Shown here piece by piece: positions 36,274 to 45,839 of a stretch of 64,000 bases of DNA (its first letter is position 1; every line of letters begins with the position of its first letter). Source of the stretch: Gracilibacillus orientalis (lineage in GTDB: Bacteria > Bacillota > Bacilli > Bacillales > Amphibacillaceae); NCBI RefSeq assembly GCF_900114645.1, contig NZ_FOTR01000004.1:310001-374000 (forward strand), in the 5' to 3' direction. The position numbers were made by a program, and so were the translations under genes. Below the pieces are notes generated by a model. That model had not been told where the DNA came from. It did no database searches and saw only the letters and a list, made by a program, of their open reading frames with translations.

Positions 36274-36513
36274 TTGGCTTTTGTAATTACTTCGCCTTGT
36301 GAAGAAGAAAAAGCAGGCGAATGCGTAGAAGTTTGCCCTGTAGATTGTATAGAGGAAGGAAAAGATATGTTCTATATCGATCCTGATATTTGTATCGATT
36401 GCGGTGCTTGTGAGGCTGTATGCCCTGTAGAAGCAATTTATATGGAAGATGAAGTACCAGATAAAGAAAATGAATATATCTCATTAAATCGCAAGTTCTT
36501 TGAAGAAAGTTAA
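36274..36513 (+). CDS. Ferredoxin (FdxA-like, 7Fe/8Fe type)
   Basis: A 79-aa acidic electron carrier. First cluster: C-x7-C-x3-CPVDC; second cluster: CIDCGACEAVCP. Layout matches FdxA-type ferredoxins. TTG start with AGGAGGGG upstream. Confidence 0.93.
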   Translation: MAFVITSPCEEEKAGECVEVCPVDCIEEGKDMFYIDPDICIDCGACEAVCPVEAIYMEDEVPDKENEYISLNRKFFEES

Positions 36514-36527
36514 GAACATTCAAATTT

Positions 36528-36556
36528 AAAACCGCTATTTGTAATAGCGGTTTTTT
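36528..36556. terminator. Bidirectional terminator between ferredoxin and acylphosphatase genes
   Basis: AAAACCGCTATT / AATAGCGGTTTT around a 4-5 base loop; the acyP stop touches its right end. Confidence 0.88.
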
Positions 36557-36830
36557 AATACTTAATTTCAAAATTTTTAAATGTATTTTCTATTTCCTTT
36601 TCTGTAATTTCGATATTTTTTACTTTAGCAAAGAAAGAAGGACCTTTTTTAACTTGATTAAAAAATTTTTCAACCTTATCATCTTTACCCTGTGCTTCTA
36701 TTTCAACAGACCCATCATCAAGATTCTTCACCCATCCTACAACATCATTCTCCATAGCAACTTGTTGCGTAAAGGAACGAAAACCAACACCTTGTACACG
36801 ACCTGAAACGATTACATGAACTTGTCTCAA
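36555..36830 (-). CDS. acyP: Acylphosphatase
   Basis: A 91-aa hydrolase of acyl phosphates. The catalytic Arg lies in GRVQGVGFRSF and the Asn in GWVKNLDDGSVEIEA. Start TTG 36830 (MRQVHVIVSG), 6 bases after GAGGTG; an upstream ATG at 36848 lies before that site. Confidence 0.93.
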   Translation of the reverse strand: MRQVHVIVSGRVQGVGFRSFTQQVAMENDVVGWVKNLDDGSVEIEAQGKDDKVEKFFNQVKKGPSFFAKVKNIEITEKEIENTFKNFEIKY

Positions 36831-37243
36831 TATTATCACCTCTTTCATATGATAGTATCACTGAATATTTCACAATTCAAAAGTTAAGAAAGTAGACATA
36901 AATGAAAACGCTTAATAATAACCTTAATTTGGTTATGAAAGCAGATATCGGTTATGCCCAGTTATGAAATGGTACTTTTTCAAACTGCAGGAATCTTCGA
37001 CAGAAAAAAATATCAATAAATATCTAACTCAGACATAGTATTATCACAAGCAGGACAATCATCACAAATGAAAAAAATAGTTTCCATTGCACAAGATGGA
37101 CTTGTCAAAAACGATAAATCCTTCGCATGAACTTATGGATGGGGATACAAGATTTGTATTGTCAGGATGCTTGTTGCAAAGTTGTAAAAGTGGCAATAGC
37201 AAAGTCTGTGATATATCGTAAAAAACCAACTGGAGTGTTGCTT
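36831..37243. other. Intergenic stretch, no recognised gene
   Basis: AT-rich, with a short open segment on the plus strand (about 37047-37128, SQAGQSSQMKKIVSIAQDG, then a stop) without start or ribosome site. It may be a remnant. Confidence 0.4.
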
Positions 37244-37417
37244 ATGCATTGGAAAAAATACATTGTGTTATTAATACCCTTTGTCGTCTTAGGATTAGCA
37301 CTTATCTATTTTCTGCCTCGAAGTCAAAATCATAATACAATTATAGCAGCTCTTATTTTTTGGATTATTTATTATGGGTGGGTATATATGGCAGATAAAC
37401 GAAAGGGAAATAGGTGA
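37244..37417 (+). CDS. Small membrane protein of unknown function
   Basis: A 57-aa protein with two hydrophobic segments (YIVLLIPFVVLGLALIYFL and IIAALIFWIIYYGWVYM) and a basic C-terminus. ATG 37244 has GGAGTG about 7 bases upstream. I do not recognise the family. Precedes the Rieske oxidoreductase by about 100 bases. Confidence 0.6.
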   Translation: MHWKKYIVLLIPFVVLGLALIYFLPRSQNHNTIIAALIFWIIYYGWVYMADKRKGNR

Positions 37418-37521
37418 AAAGAAATATATATTAATTTGAGACAGAGAAATGATAAAACTGTGATATTCCCTTGCTTTTTGGAAAAGCTAGAAACAGTTTA
37501 TAAAAGGAAGGGATTTTTGCC

Positions 37522-39024
37522 ATGGCACAATCAATTTGGTTAACAAACAATATAAAATCCTTTGATTCATTAAATGAAAGCCTTGAAACAGATGTAACCA
37601 TTGTCGGTGGTGGTATTACCGGAATTCTATCTGCATACCTTTTGTCTGAAAATGGTGTTCAAGTTGTATTATTAGAAAGAGGAAGATTACTTCATGGTAC
37701 AACTGGTCACACAACAGCTAAAGTAACGGCACAACATGGTTTAATATATAATGAATTAATGGAACATTTTGGTCTAGAAAATACTCAAAAATATTATCAA
37801 AGTCAAGTTGAAGCAATTCAATTTATTAAAAGAATGACCGAACAATATCAAATAGCTTGTCAATTTGATCAACAAGATGCCATTTTATATACAAATTCTG
37901 ATCAAAACTATAAAAAATTAGAAGACGAGGCAAATGCATATCAAAAATTAAATATTTCTGCGGATTTAATGAAGGAGATACCATTTGAAATCCCTCATAA
38001 GGCAGCATTAACAATGCGTCAGCAAGCACAATTTCATCCGACTGATTTTTTAAAAGTTATCATCGATAAGATTATAGAAAACGGTGGTAAGATATATGAA
38101 AACACAACTGCTGTGGACATTGACTATCAAAATAAAGTTACGTTAAGAACAGCTCGTAATCATAATGTCTTATCCGATAATGTTATCGTTGCAACTCAGT
38201 TTCCGTTCTATGAAGGGCAAGCTTTTTACAGCACCAGAATGTATCCTTCTAGATCGTATGTCATTGGTTTAACTTCCAACCGTGATTATCCTGGTGGCAT
38301 GTATTTGGATGTTGATCAACCAAAACGTTCAATTCGTTATGTGAAGCAAAAGGATGAAACAATTTGGTTATTAGGTGGAGAATCACATAAAACAGGTCAG
38401 TATAAGAAAGAGAATACAAACCCATATCGTGATCTGCAAAGCTTTGGTTCACAATACCTGGATGTAAAGGATTGGCACTATAAATGGTCGACACAAGACT
38501 ATACTACGTTAGATAAACTTCCATATATCGGGTCCTTAAACAAGCGCCATCCCAATGTATATGTTGCGACAGGTTTCCGTAAATGGGGAATGACCAATAG
38601 TGTTGTGGCAGCACATTTGCTAACGGATCTCATAATGAATCGTGATAATCCATACAAAGAGCTGTATAAGCCACAGCGTTTTCATGCTGATCCAGATGTT
38701 AAGAAGTTTATCAGCTACAATTCAAATGTAACGAAGGAATTAGTAAAAGGAAAACTAAGTGTCAATAATAAACATGAACATTTAGAGCCCAAAACAGCGA
38801 CAAAAACAAATCATAATGGACAAACTATTGGAATTTACAAAGATGAACGTCATCAATTACATGCAGTCGATACAACATGTACACATTTAGGATGCGAATG
38901 TAACTGGAATCATGCTGATAAGAGTTGGGATTGTCCATGTCACGGATCAAGGTTTTCCTATGATGGTACAATTATTGAAGGTCCAGCAACAAAACACTTA
39001 AAGAAATTTGATCTCGAAAATTAA
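37522..39024 (+). CDS. yhfW: FAD-dependent oxidoreductase with C-terminal Rieske domain (YhfW-like)
   Basis: A 500-aa protein. The DAO-type FAD domain starts with DVTIVGGGITGILSAYLLSENG and ERGRLLHGTTGHTTAKVTAQHG. The C-terminus carries a Rieske [2Fe-2S] domain: CTHLGCECNWNHADKSWDC with CPCHGSRFSYDG. Same architecture as B. subtilis YhfW. Substrate unknown. Confidence 0.93.
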   Translation: MAQSIWLTNNIKSFDSLNESLETDVTIVGGGITGILSAYLLSENGVQVVLLERGRLLHGTTGHTTAKVTAQHGLIYNELMEHFGLENTQKYYQSQVEAIQFIKRMTEQYQIACQFDQQDAILYTNSDQNYKKLEDEANAYQKLNISADLMKEIPFEIPHKAALTMRQQAQFHPTDFLKVIIDKIIENGGKIYENTTAVDIDYQNKVTLRTARNHNVLSDNVIVATQFPFYEGQAFYSTRMYPSRSYVIGLTSNRDYPGGMYLDVDQPKRSIRYVKQKDETIWLLGGESHKTGQYKKENTNPYRDLQSFGSQYLDVKDWHYKWSTQDYTTLDKLPYIGSLNKRHPNVYVATGFRKWGMTNSVVAAHLLTDLIMNRDNPYKELYKPQRFHADPDVKKFISYNSNVTKELVKGKLSVNNKHEHLEPKTATKTNHNGQTIGIYKDERHQLHAVDTTCTHLGCECNWNHADKSWDCPCHGSRFSYDGTIIEGPATKHLKKFDLEN

Positions 39025-39119
39025 ATTTTGTCTCAGTGTCTCAAGTATACTTTGTGTTTGAGATGTTGAGACTCCCTTCATGAATAACTTCCTATAATAT
39101 ATATTATGTTAACTAGAAT

Positions 39120-39518
39120 TTAAAAAGAAACTAAACCATCCTATCTTAAGTCCAGCTGTCTGTCTGTCCGACGACACAAACTTCCCCTGCTTATAGAGCT
39201 TTACGTCATTGGACTTTATTTTAATCAATTTCTGTAAATTTATCATAATTTCCATTGAAGTGTATATTTCTGCGCCAACTTCTAATATATGATTTTCTTT
39301 TGGTATTACTTCTTTATCTACTTTTTATTAACTTCTCCAATTTTATCTGCAGTTGTGAATTCATTATCTTCAATATCACCTTGTCATGTGCATGTGTACT
39401 GTTTTCGTCATTTATCAAATAGCCACTATATGAATCTTCTGACCTTCCAATATCAACCAGACAACACACCTAACAGTAAAATAGATATTAGTAAACATAG
39501 AATCACTTTTCTAAGCAT
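39120..39518 (-). pseudogene. Decayed lipoprotein gene
   Basis: From ATG 39518 (AGGAGG upstream) the minus strand encodes MLRKVILCLLISILLLGVLSG, then TGA exactly where the lipobox Cys would be. Later frames continue: IGRSEDSYSGYLINDENS, then after a shift EFTTADKIGEVNKK, then after a second shift KVDKEVIPKENHILEVGAEIY through to about 39120. At least three disruptions. The intact ribosome site and signal peptide argue for a former lipoprotein. Confidence 0.65.
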
Positions 39519-39621
39519 ATCAATACCTCCTTCACCGAATTAGACGATGAAATTCTATAATGGTTTCAAAATATTGCTATTTATTGCATTTTTATGAAAA
39601 TACATGTTTTAAAAGTCACTA

Positions 39622-40521
39622 TTAACCCTTTAAAAAACTAGAATTCATATATTTCGGATTGGGATATTTGTAGAACCCTTCCCCAGTTAATTTTCCGAGT
39701 TTTCCTTTATCAATTAACTCTGTTTTTAACAGATTTGCCATTTTCTTTAATTGTTGATCCCCTGTTTCAGACGCTTTTGCTAGTTCAATATTGTATGAGG
39801 TTGTGATACCTATGATGTCCAAAATGGCAAATGGACCTAACGGAGAACTAGTTGCTTTCATCCATGCTTTATCAATAGTTTGTGGATCCGCCACTTTATT
39901 TAACCAAAGCAACATAGCAGCTTCTAAAAAAGGGCCCAGCAAAGAATTCAATATATAACCCGGTTGTTCTTTATATAGAGGTAAAGCAATCATTCCAATG
40001 TCTTTTGCAAATGTAATAACATCATCAAATACTTTCATATTTGTTCCAGGATGTTTCATAATTTCTGCGGTATTATTGATCCAAATTTCATTTGCGAAAT
40101 GCAAAGCTAAAAACTTTTCTGGTCTACCTGTCACTTCAGCAAATTGACTAGGTAATAACACAGAAGAGTTTGTTAAGAAAATGGTCTTCTCTGGAGCTAC
40201 TTTACTTAATTCTGTGTAAAATTTAGTCTTAATATTTACCACTTCAGGTATAGCTTCAATCACCAAGTCAGCTTCTGATACAGCTTTTAATAAACTGCAA
40301 GAGAAAGATATACGCTGAAAAGCAGCATTTACCTCTTTTCTTGTAGCCCCTAAGTCTTCTTGATAACGCTCCATCAAAACCACGATTTTATTTTTTCCAC
40401 TGTCTAACGCTTCATCATTTATGTCATAAACCGAAACTTGAAATCCTTTGAAAGCAATTTGAAAAGCAATTTGACTCCCCAAAACGCCAATACCAGCAAC
40501 CATTATATTCTTATATAACAT
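39622..40521 (-). CDS. 3-hydroxyacyl-CoA dehydrogenase family protein
   Basis: A 299-aa NAD-dependent dehydrogenase. Rossmann motif VAGIGVLGSQIAFQIAFKG, then ADLVIEAIPE, LTNSSVLLPSQ and LHFANEIW (catalytic His), and a C-terminal domain with GPFAILDIIG and GKLGKLTGEGFYKYPNP. Functions in fatty acid or butyrate-type metabolism. Third gene of the ArsR-led group (ArsR, oxidoreductase, dehydrogenase), all on the minus strand. Confidence 0.9.
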   Translation of the reverse strand: MLYKNIMVAGIGVLGSQIAFQIAFKGFQVSVYDINDEALDSGKNKIVVLMERYQEDLGATRKEVNAAFQRISFSCSLLKAVSEADLVIEAIPEVVNIKTKFYTELSKVAPEKTIFLTNSSVLLPSQFAEVTGRPEKFLALHFANEIWINNTAEIMKHPGTNMKVFDDVITFAKDIGMIALPLYKEQPGYILNSLLGPFLEAAMLLWLNKVADPQTIDKAWMKATSSPLGPFAILDIIGITTSYNIELAKASETGDQQLKKMANLLKTELIDKGKLGKLTGEGFYKYPNPKYMNSSFLKG

Positions 40522-40573
40522 AGTAAATTTCTCCTTTCAAATTTAAAGAAATATTTCCTATGGAAAAATAATT

Positions 40574-41146
40574 TTATAACTTAGAAGGTAATGAATATAA
40601 AAATTTCACTCGATTTTCGTTCTTGGCTAGGGATACATATCCACAGTGTATCCATTGAATGTTTTTCATTCCCACTGCTTTCAATGTAGACTTAATAAAT
40701 GTTTTTTTGATCCCGTTTCCCGCTAAAAATTGAATATACCATTTAGGAGCTTGACCAGTTGTAATAACTTTTACGGATTGGATATTCGTGAGCAGCCCTT
40801 TCATCGTACCATTCTTATTTTCTATATATGCAAAATCTTTCAGTAGGACTTTATCTAGAAATCCCTTTAAAATAGCTGGAACATTATACCACCAGACCGG
40901 GAATATAAAAATCAACTCATTACTAGAATTTAACATTGATTGATACTTACCTACTAATTTATTCTCATACTTCCCCCTTGAATATAATTTTAATTCACTT
41001 GCGTGATAAGTTGGATCAAATTCATCTTGGTACAAATCAATAATTTGATATTTCTGATTTCTTTCTTTAAATGTTTCTACTACTTTAGTTAAAATGGCAT
41101 GATTATAACTACCATTCCACGGGTGATTATATACAATCGTTTTCAT
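40574..41146 (-). CDS. NAD(P)H-dependent flavodoxin-fold oxidoreductase
   Basis: A 190-aa quinone-reductase type protein (KefF/MdaB class). IVYNHPWNGSYNHAIL, FIFPVWWYNVPAILKGFLDKV (FMN and dimer region) and VITTGQAPKW are conserved. Start ATG 41146 after GGGAGGG. Lies between the ArsR regulator and the dehydrogenase, suggesting redox-regulated co-expression. Confidence 0.88.
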   Translation of the reverse strand: MKTIVYNHPWNGSYNHAILTKVVETFKERNQKYQIIDLYQDEFDPTYHASELKLYSRGKYENKLVGKYQSMLNSSNELIFIFPVWWYNVPAILKGFLDKVLLKDFAYIENKNGTMKGLLTNIQSVKVITTGQAPKWYIQFLAGNGIKKTFIKSTLKAVGMKNIQWIHCGYVSLAKNENRVKFLYSLPSKL

Positions 41147-41229
41147 ACTTTTCCCTCCCTTAGTTTTTACGGGGTTCAAATAAGTGCATTAGTGCGTACA
41201 TTTGCATTTATAGAGTAAAAAAATCAAGG

Positions 41230-41556
41230 TTAGCAACTGTTTAAAAGTTTTTCTAATTGATCAGTAGTTAATTTAAACTTATCAAATATCATTTGGCTAT
41301 TTACTTCGTAGAAAATATTTCTGCCTATTTTTGTTTTTGATACGATTTCGAACTTATGCATTAAATCTAAATGCCTTGAAATAACCGATCTATCCTGTGG
41401 GAGATTTTCAGCAATTTCAGTTATATTTTTGGCTCCAAAAACAGCTAAATATCTAATTATTTCAATTCTGCTAGGATCAAATAATGCTTTATAAAAGTCA
41501 AAATCTATAGCGTTATTAATTTCTATTGAACATTTAATCTCTTCATCTCGACTCAT
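41230..41556 (-). CDS. ArsR family winged-helix regulator
   Basis: A 108-aa repressor-type protein: ALFDPSRIEIIRYLAVFG, NITEIAENLPQDRSVISRHLDLMHKFEIV (HTH) and TKIGRNIFYEV (wing). Start ATG 41556 after AGGAGGTGAGAC. First gene before the oxidoreductase. No ArsR-type metal CxC motif in the HTH; a Cys at residue 9 and one at the end. Confidence 0.88.
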   Translation of the reverse strand: MSRDEEIKCSIEINNAIDFDFYKALFDPSRIEIIRYLAVFGAKNITEIAENLPQDRSVISRHLDLMHKFEIVSKTKIGRNIFYEVNSQMIFDKFKLTTDQLEKLLNSC

Positions 41557-42230
41557 ATTTGTCTCACCTCCTGTACACAGGATACATGCATAAACATGCA
41601 CGCGTCAAGTTAAAAAATATGATTTTCAATTTCTTATCATTCTAATGATAAAGAAGCATGCTGCCTTATTATTTTCGTGAATTTCCTCCTCTATTCCTGT
41701 ATAGGAATCGCCTTGATAAAGGAATTAAAAAACTCAGAGGATTGTCAATATCCATTGGAACCGGGTAACAAGTCCCTTTCATGAACACACTTTTTCTTAG
41801 AAGTCTTGAAAGAAGAGAAAACATGGAATGAAATCTCTTCTGAACATGGAATCCATGTCATGCTCCCCTCCTCAATTCTTCAAATGTTAAAGAAATATCT
41901 CCAATCTTCATAGTGTATTAAGAAATGCTTCTGATTTATATCAAGCCTAAATCGTTCCGTATTCTATTCCAAGTCTCATATGGAAACAAATTCAGTTTAT
42001 GATTATTTATGTTAATATTAGAATAAATTGATACTCTTATACCAAGTAGTGAATTATATTTTCCCATATTAGCTCCCTCATACTTCCGATCATTCGTTGG
42101 CAACAATGTAATTCTTTATTTCATGATAACCTACATACGTATCCATTTTTTAACACTAATATAGATAAAATATACTATTATAGAGTTAAAATAAGGAAGT
42201 CAAAGATTACTTATGGTATTCTAAAAGAAA
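41557..42230. other. Intergenic region, mostly featureless
   Basis: AT-rich stretch between the ArsR gene and the Spo0E-like gene. Contains an IS3-type relic at about 41813 and no intact gene. Confidence 0.5.
41813..41872 (+). pseudogene. Possible IS3-family OrfA relic
   Basis: VLKEEKTWNEISSEHGIHV in one frame resembles the helix-turn-helix of IS3-type transposase OrfA (EKTLNEIASEYGIHP). No ends, no OrfB, and the frame is lost afterwards. Confidence 0.4.
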
Positions 42231-42446
42231 ATGTCAATTGTAAGGATGTTGTTATTGTATATAAGAAAATTAGAAGCTGAAATCCGTTTATTACAAAGCC
42301 AATTATACGAATTAGGGAAAGATACAAACCAGTATTCCATCGGGGAGATTCTAAGATTAAGTGAATTATTAGATGAAAAAATTATACTTTATCAAAAGTT
42401 GAAATTAAATAATAAAAACAAATCTGATTGTAGCGATATTGAATAA
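42231..42446 (+). CDS. Spo0E family aspartyl-phosphate phosphatase
   Basis: A 71-codon two-helix protein with the Spo0E signature LSELLDEKIILYQKL (SxxLD). Family members dephosphorylate Spo0A~P and delay sporulation. The start is uncertain: the ATG at 42231 has no clear ribosome site; ATG/TTG codons at 42246 and 42255 follow GTAAGGA. Immediately upstream of a sensor kinase. Confidence 0.8.
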   Translation: MSIVRMLLLYIRKLEAEIRLLQSQLYELGKDTNQYSIGEILRLSELLDEKIILYQKLKLNNKNKSDCSDIE

Positions 42447-42495
42447 TTGTTAAAATTCAATTATATTTTCTTCACTAGTATATAGGAGGCATTTA

Positions 42496-44091
42496 ATGAA
42501 AGACTTCGATACATACATACGAGATTCTAAAATAAATTGTGAAATGGTCTATAACTTGAAGCCTGATGAAGTCCCTTTTTTGAAATTTGGACTTACTAAG
42601 AAGGAGTTACAATATAGAAAACACAGGTTTGCTAAGGAACTGAGTGTCGTGCACCACTTTATGAAAAAACTGATTCAGAATATGGAAGGAATCCCAACTT
42701 TAATTATTACAACAGACAATCAGGGCTATATATTAGATATATATGGAGATCAAAGTATTAAAGAAATGGTAGATTCCCTAGGCATAAAACTAGGCACTAG
42801 ATTTAAAGAAAAGGATGTTGGCACAAATTCAGTTTCACTAGCACTAAAACATCAAAAGCCCATTGCATTAATTGGTAAGGACCATTTTCATGATTGCTTA
42901 TCTGAAACAGCATGTTATTCTGCTCCTTTTTGTTTTTCATCTAATGGTAGTTTAGTTGGTACTGTCTCCATGATGACAACGGTTAACTACGCTAGTAATT
43001 TTCATCTCGGACTTTTATCGTCTGCCGTTGATACAATTGAAAGAGAAATTCAACTTCAAGAGCAAAATCACACTCTTCATTTATTAAATCAAGTGTTAAC
43101 AGATTCGACTCCTCTGGGAATAGTGATGACCGACAAAAAAGGCAAACCACTAGAATTCAATTCTAGTGCTGAAGAAATAATTTGTATGCAAAGAGAAAAA
43201 ATTATAGATAACGGTATAGCACATATAGGTAAAATAGGAGAATATATTAATTATGTTCTTGAGACTGGAAAAAAGGTAGAAAATGCTGAATTTTCGTTTT
43301 CGCTTATAGAAAACGATCAGTCTAAAAACCTCCTTTTGGATGTGTTACCTCTTTTTGATGAGGATCATTTGATTGGGGCCTTTGCTCAGTTTAGAGACAT
43401 GACCAATTACCATGAATTACAACAGAAGCTCATAGAATCAGAAAAATTATCTGCAATAGGAAAGTTAGGAGCCGGGTTAGCACATGAAATAAGAAATCCG
43501 CTCACATCCATTATCGGCCTCACCCACTTAATGAAAGAAAATAACCATAAAAAGGAATATCTTGATATCATCATAGCTGAATTAGAAAGAATGGAAAATT
43601 TAGTGAATCAGTTTGTTTCATACGGAAAACCATCCTCCATAGAACGAGTACATTGTAATTTGAACGATCTAATTGCTGATACAGTTGAATTAATGAACAG
43701 TAATGCCAGCCTTCATAATGTTGATATTTACATTGAACCTACTAATATAAATGCCAAAATCTATATTGATGAATCTAAAATCAAACAAATTCTAATTAAT
43801 TTTATAAAAAATGCCTTTGAGGCTATGCCCAAAGGAGGTGATGTTTGTATTCAATTAGAATCAGACTATAAAAAGGAAGAAGTCCACATCTCTATCAAGG
43901 ACGAAGGACTAGGTATGACGAAGGAGCAAGTGAACAATCTAGGTACACCTTTTTTTACCACAAAAGAGAACGGGCTTGGTATGGGATTACCTATTTGTTT
44001 TGATATCATACAAGCTCATGAAGGGAAGATAAACTTTCATTCTGAAAAAGGAAAAGGAACTGAAGTACATATCATTCTACCTCTTAATTAA
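42496..44091 (+). CDS. Soluble GAF-PAS sensor histidine kinase (sporulation-kinase type)
   Basis: A 531-aa kinase without TM segments. N-terminal GAF domain (about residues 60-165), similar to the sensor of AcoR-type regulators, with a DCLSETACYSAPFC Cys cluster. PAS domain (about 205-305), then HisKA with AHEIRNPLTS (His330), ATPase with IKNAFEAM, DEGLGM and GLGMGLPICFDII. No response regulator adjacent, so it may feed the Spo0F/Spo0A phosphorelay (inference). GGAGG before the ATG. Confidence 0.88.
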   Translation: MKDFDTYIRDSKINCEMVYNLKPDEVPFLKFGLTKKELQYRKHRFAKELSVVHHFMKKLIQNMEGIPTLIITTDNQGYILDIYGDQSIKEMVDSLGIKLGTRFKEKDVGTNSVSLALKHQKPIALIGKDHFHDCLSETACYSAPFCFSSNGSLVGTVSMMTTVNYASNFHLGLLSSAVDTIEREIQLQEQNHTLHLLNQVLTDSTPLGIVMTDKKGKPLEFNSSAEEIICMQREKIIDNGIAHIGKIGEYINYVLETGKKVENAEFSFSLIENDQSKNLLLDVLPLFDEDHLIGAFAQFRDMTNYHELQQKLIESEKLSAIGKLGAGLAHEIRNPLTSIIGLTHLMKENNHKKEYLDIIIAELERMENLVNQFVSYGKPSSIERVHCNLNDLIADTVELMNSNASLHNVDIYIEPTNINAKIYIDESKIKQILINFIKNAFEAMPKGGDVCIQLESDYKKEEVHISIKDEGLGMTKEQVNNLGTPFFTTKENGLGMGLPICFDIIQAHEGKINFHSEKGKGTEVHIILPLN

Positions 44092-44117
44092 AATAATCAA
44101 AAAGGGAGAAATGTATA

Positions 44118-45755
44118 ATGAAAAAAGTTTCTACAGTATTGGTCGAAAATCTTAAACGATTAGGAATTTCTCATGTATTTGGAATACCAGGTAAAGCTAT
44201 CGTTCCATTATTAGTTGAGTGTGAGATTCAGGATTTACAATTTGTTCTCTCAAGACATGAATCAGGATCAGGTTTTGCAGCTGCAGGCTATGCTCAAACA
44301 AAAGGTTTAGGGGTAGCTTTAGGTACATCAGGTCCCGGTGGAACTAATCTATTAACATCTGCTGGCCAAGCGAAAGCTTATCACTCCCCTACTTTGTTTA
44401 TAACTGGACAACCATCTGCGAAAGATACTGGTAAAGCACAAGGACAAGACTCATCTATCTTTGGTACGGATCTTGTCAGAATGTTTGAGTCTGTAACATT
44501 GTTTAGTGCACGTGTAGATAGAGGTGATCAACTGGAGGTGTTCCTTAAGCATGCTATTGAAAAGGCAACAAATGGTGTAAAAGGACCGGTGCATCTTTCT
44601 ATACCTATGGACGTTTTACAAGAAGAAATTTCAGATTTTATAGTTGAAATTCCTACTTTAAAGTCTTCTGTAATTTCCAATCAAATTGAGACTGTTATAT
44701 CAAAGCTTAATGAGGCAGGAAAACCTGTTTTATTATTGGGAAAAGGAGTTCATCTATCAAAAGCTTATAAAGAAGTAAGGTGGTTGGTAGAACAATGGCA
44801 AGTTCCAGTAATGACTACTCCAGGTGGTAAAGGGACTTTTCCTACTAATCACCCTCTATCTTTAGGTGCGTATGGCTTGGGAGGTAACGAAAAAGCAACA
44901 AAATATCTGAAAAAAAGAGTAGATCAAATGATTGTAATTGGTAGTAAGCTGAGTGATATGTCCTTAGCAGGATTTTCGGAAGCAGTTTATCCGAAACACC
45001 TCATTCATTTTGATTTAGATCCTACGTTTATACAAAAATCTATTCCGATTCCTACTTTGTATATTCAAGGGGATATTAAAGCTAATCTAGTTGAAATACA
45101 GCGTAAAACTAAATTAGATAGAATAGATATAAAAAGAGTTTCTCTTTTTAGCGAAGAAAATGAAAATTTAGATGATATTCAAGAAAGCGAAACATATCTA
45201 TCAGCCAAAGTAGCTATAAAAGAACTGCGAAAGTATTTACCAAATGATGCAGTACTGTTCGGGGATGATGGAAGTCATACCTTTTATGCAATTAAATACT
45301 ATGACATTTATGAACCTGGAACGTTTTATTTTGATGATGTATTTGGAACAATGGGGCATGCAATTGGATATTCCATTGGTGCAAAAGTGGCGTCACCAGA
45401 TAAAACTGTTGTGTGCTTAACTGGTGATGGTTGTACATTTATGCACGGTACTGAGATTGCAACAGCTGTAGATCAAAATCTTCCTGTCATATTTATAGTA
45501 TTTAATAACGTCGCTCTTGATATGGTTGATAAAGGGATGAAAAAGATGTTGGGACACTCAATCGGTGCTACCTACCAACACGCGTTAGATGTTAAACTGT
45601 TCGCATCATCATTGGGTGCTGCTTCTTATAGATGTCGTAAAACCGAAGATATTGAAAACGCAATTGGACAAGCATTAAAAAACTACACTGGTCCCACTGT
45701 AATTGAGATAATGGTTGATCCAGAAGAAATTCCGCCTATCTTAAATAGAGTTTAA
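44118..45755 (+). CDS. Thiamine diphosphate-dependent enzyme, acetolactate synthase/pyruvate oxidase-like
   Basis: A 545-aa ThDP enzyme. N-terminal PYR domain with RHESGSGFAAAGYAQ (activating Glu), central domain, and C-terminal PP domain with LTGDGCTFMHGTEIATA ending VFNN (GDG-NN ThDP-Mg motif). Belongs to the acetolactate synthase/indolepyruvate/oxalyl group; the substrate is not certain. 26 bases downstream of the sensor kinase, suggesting co-transcription. Confidence 0.85.
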   Translation: MKKVSTVLVENLKRLGISHVFGIPGKAIVPLLVECEIQDLQFVLSRHESGSGFAAAGYAQTKGLGVALGTSGPGGTNLLTSAGQAKAYHSPTLFITGQPSAKDTGKAQGQDSSIFGTDLVRMFESVTLFSARVDRGDQLEVFLKHAIEKATNGVKGPVHLSIPMDVLQEEISDFIVEIPTLKSSVISNQIETVISKLNEAGKPVLLLGKGVHLSKAYKEVRWLVEQWQVPVMTTPGGKGTFPTNHPLSLGAYGLGGNEKATKYLKKRVDQMIVIGSKLSDMSLAGFSEAVYPKHLIHFDLDPTFIQKSIPIPTLYIQGDIKANLVEIQRKTKLDRIDIKRVSLFSEENENLDDIQESETYLSAKVAIKELRKYLPNDAVLFGDDGSHTFYAIKYYDIYEPGTFYFDDVFGTMGHAIGYSIGAKVASPDKTVVCLTGDGCTFMHGTEIATAVDQNLPVIFIVFNNVALDMVDKGMKKMLGHSIGATYQHALDVKLFASSLGAASYRCRKTEDIENAIGQALKNYTGPTVIEIMVDPEEIPPILNRV

Positions 45756-45778
45756 ACGTTTAGCTGGATGCAAGCTGT

Positions 45779-45818
45779 AGTTCTGCACCTGTTATACTTT
45801 TACTATAGGTGCAGAACT
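45779..45818. terminator. Bidirectional terminator between ThDP enzyme and CMD genes
   Basis: AGTTCTGCACCT / AGGTGCAGAACT perfect 12-bp stem with a loop of 16 bases, between convergent genes. Confidence 0.8.
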
Positions 45819-45839
45819 AATTTAATTACAAAACTACAG

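Noticed and set aside
39289-39543. 84-codon plus-strand frame
   Set aside because: It is the antisense of the lipoprotein pseudogene, whose minus-strand signal peptide and ribosome site are convincing.
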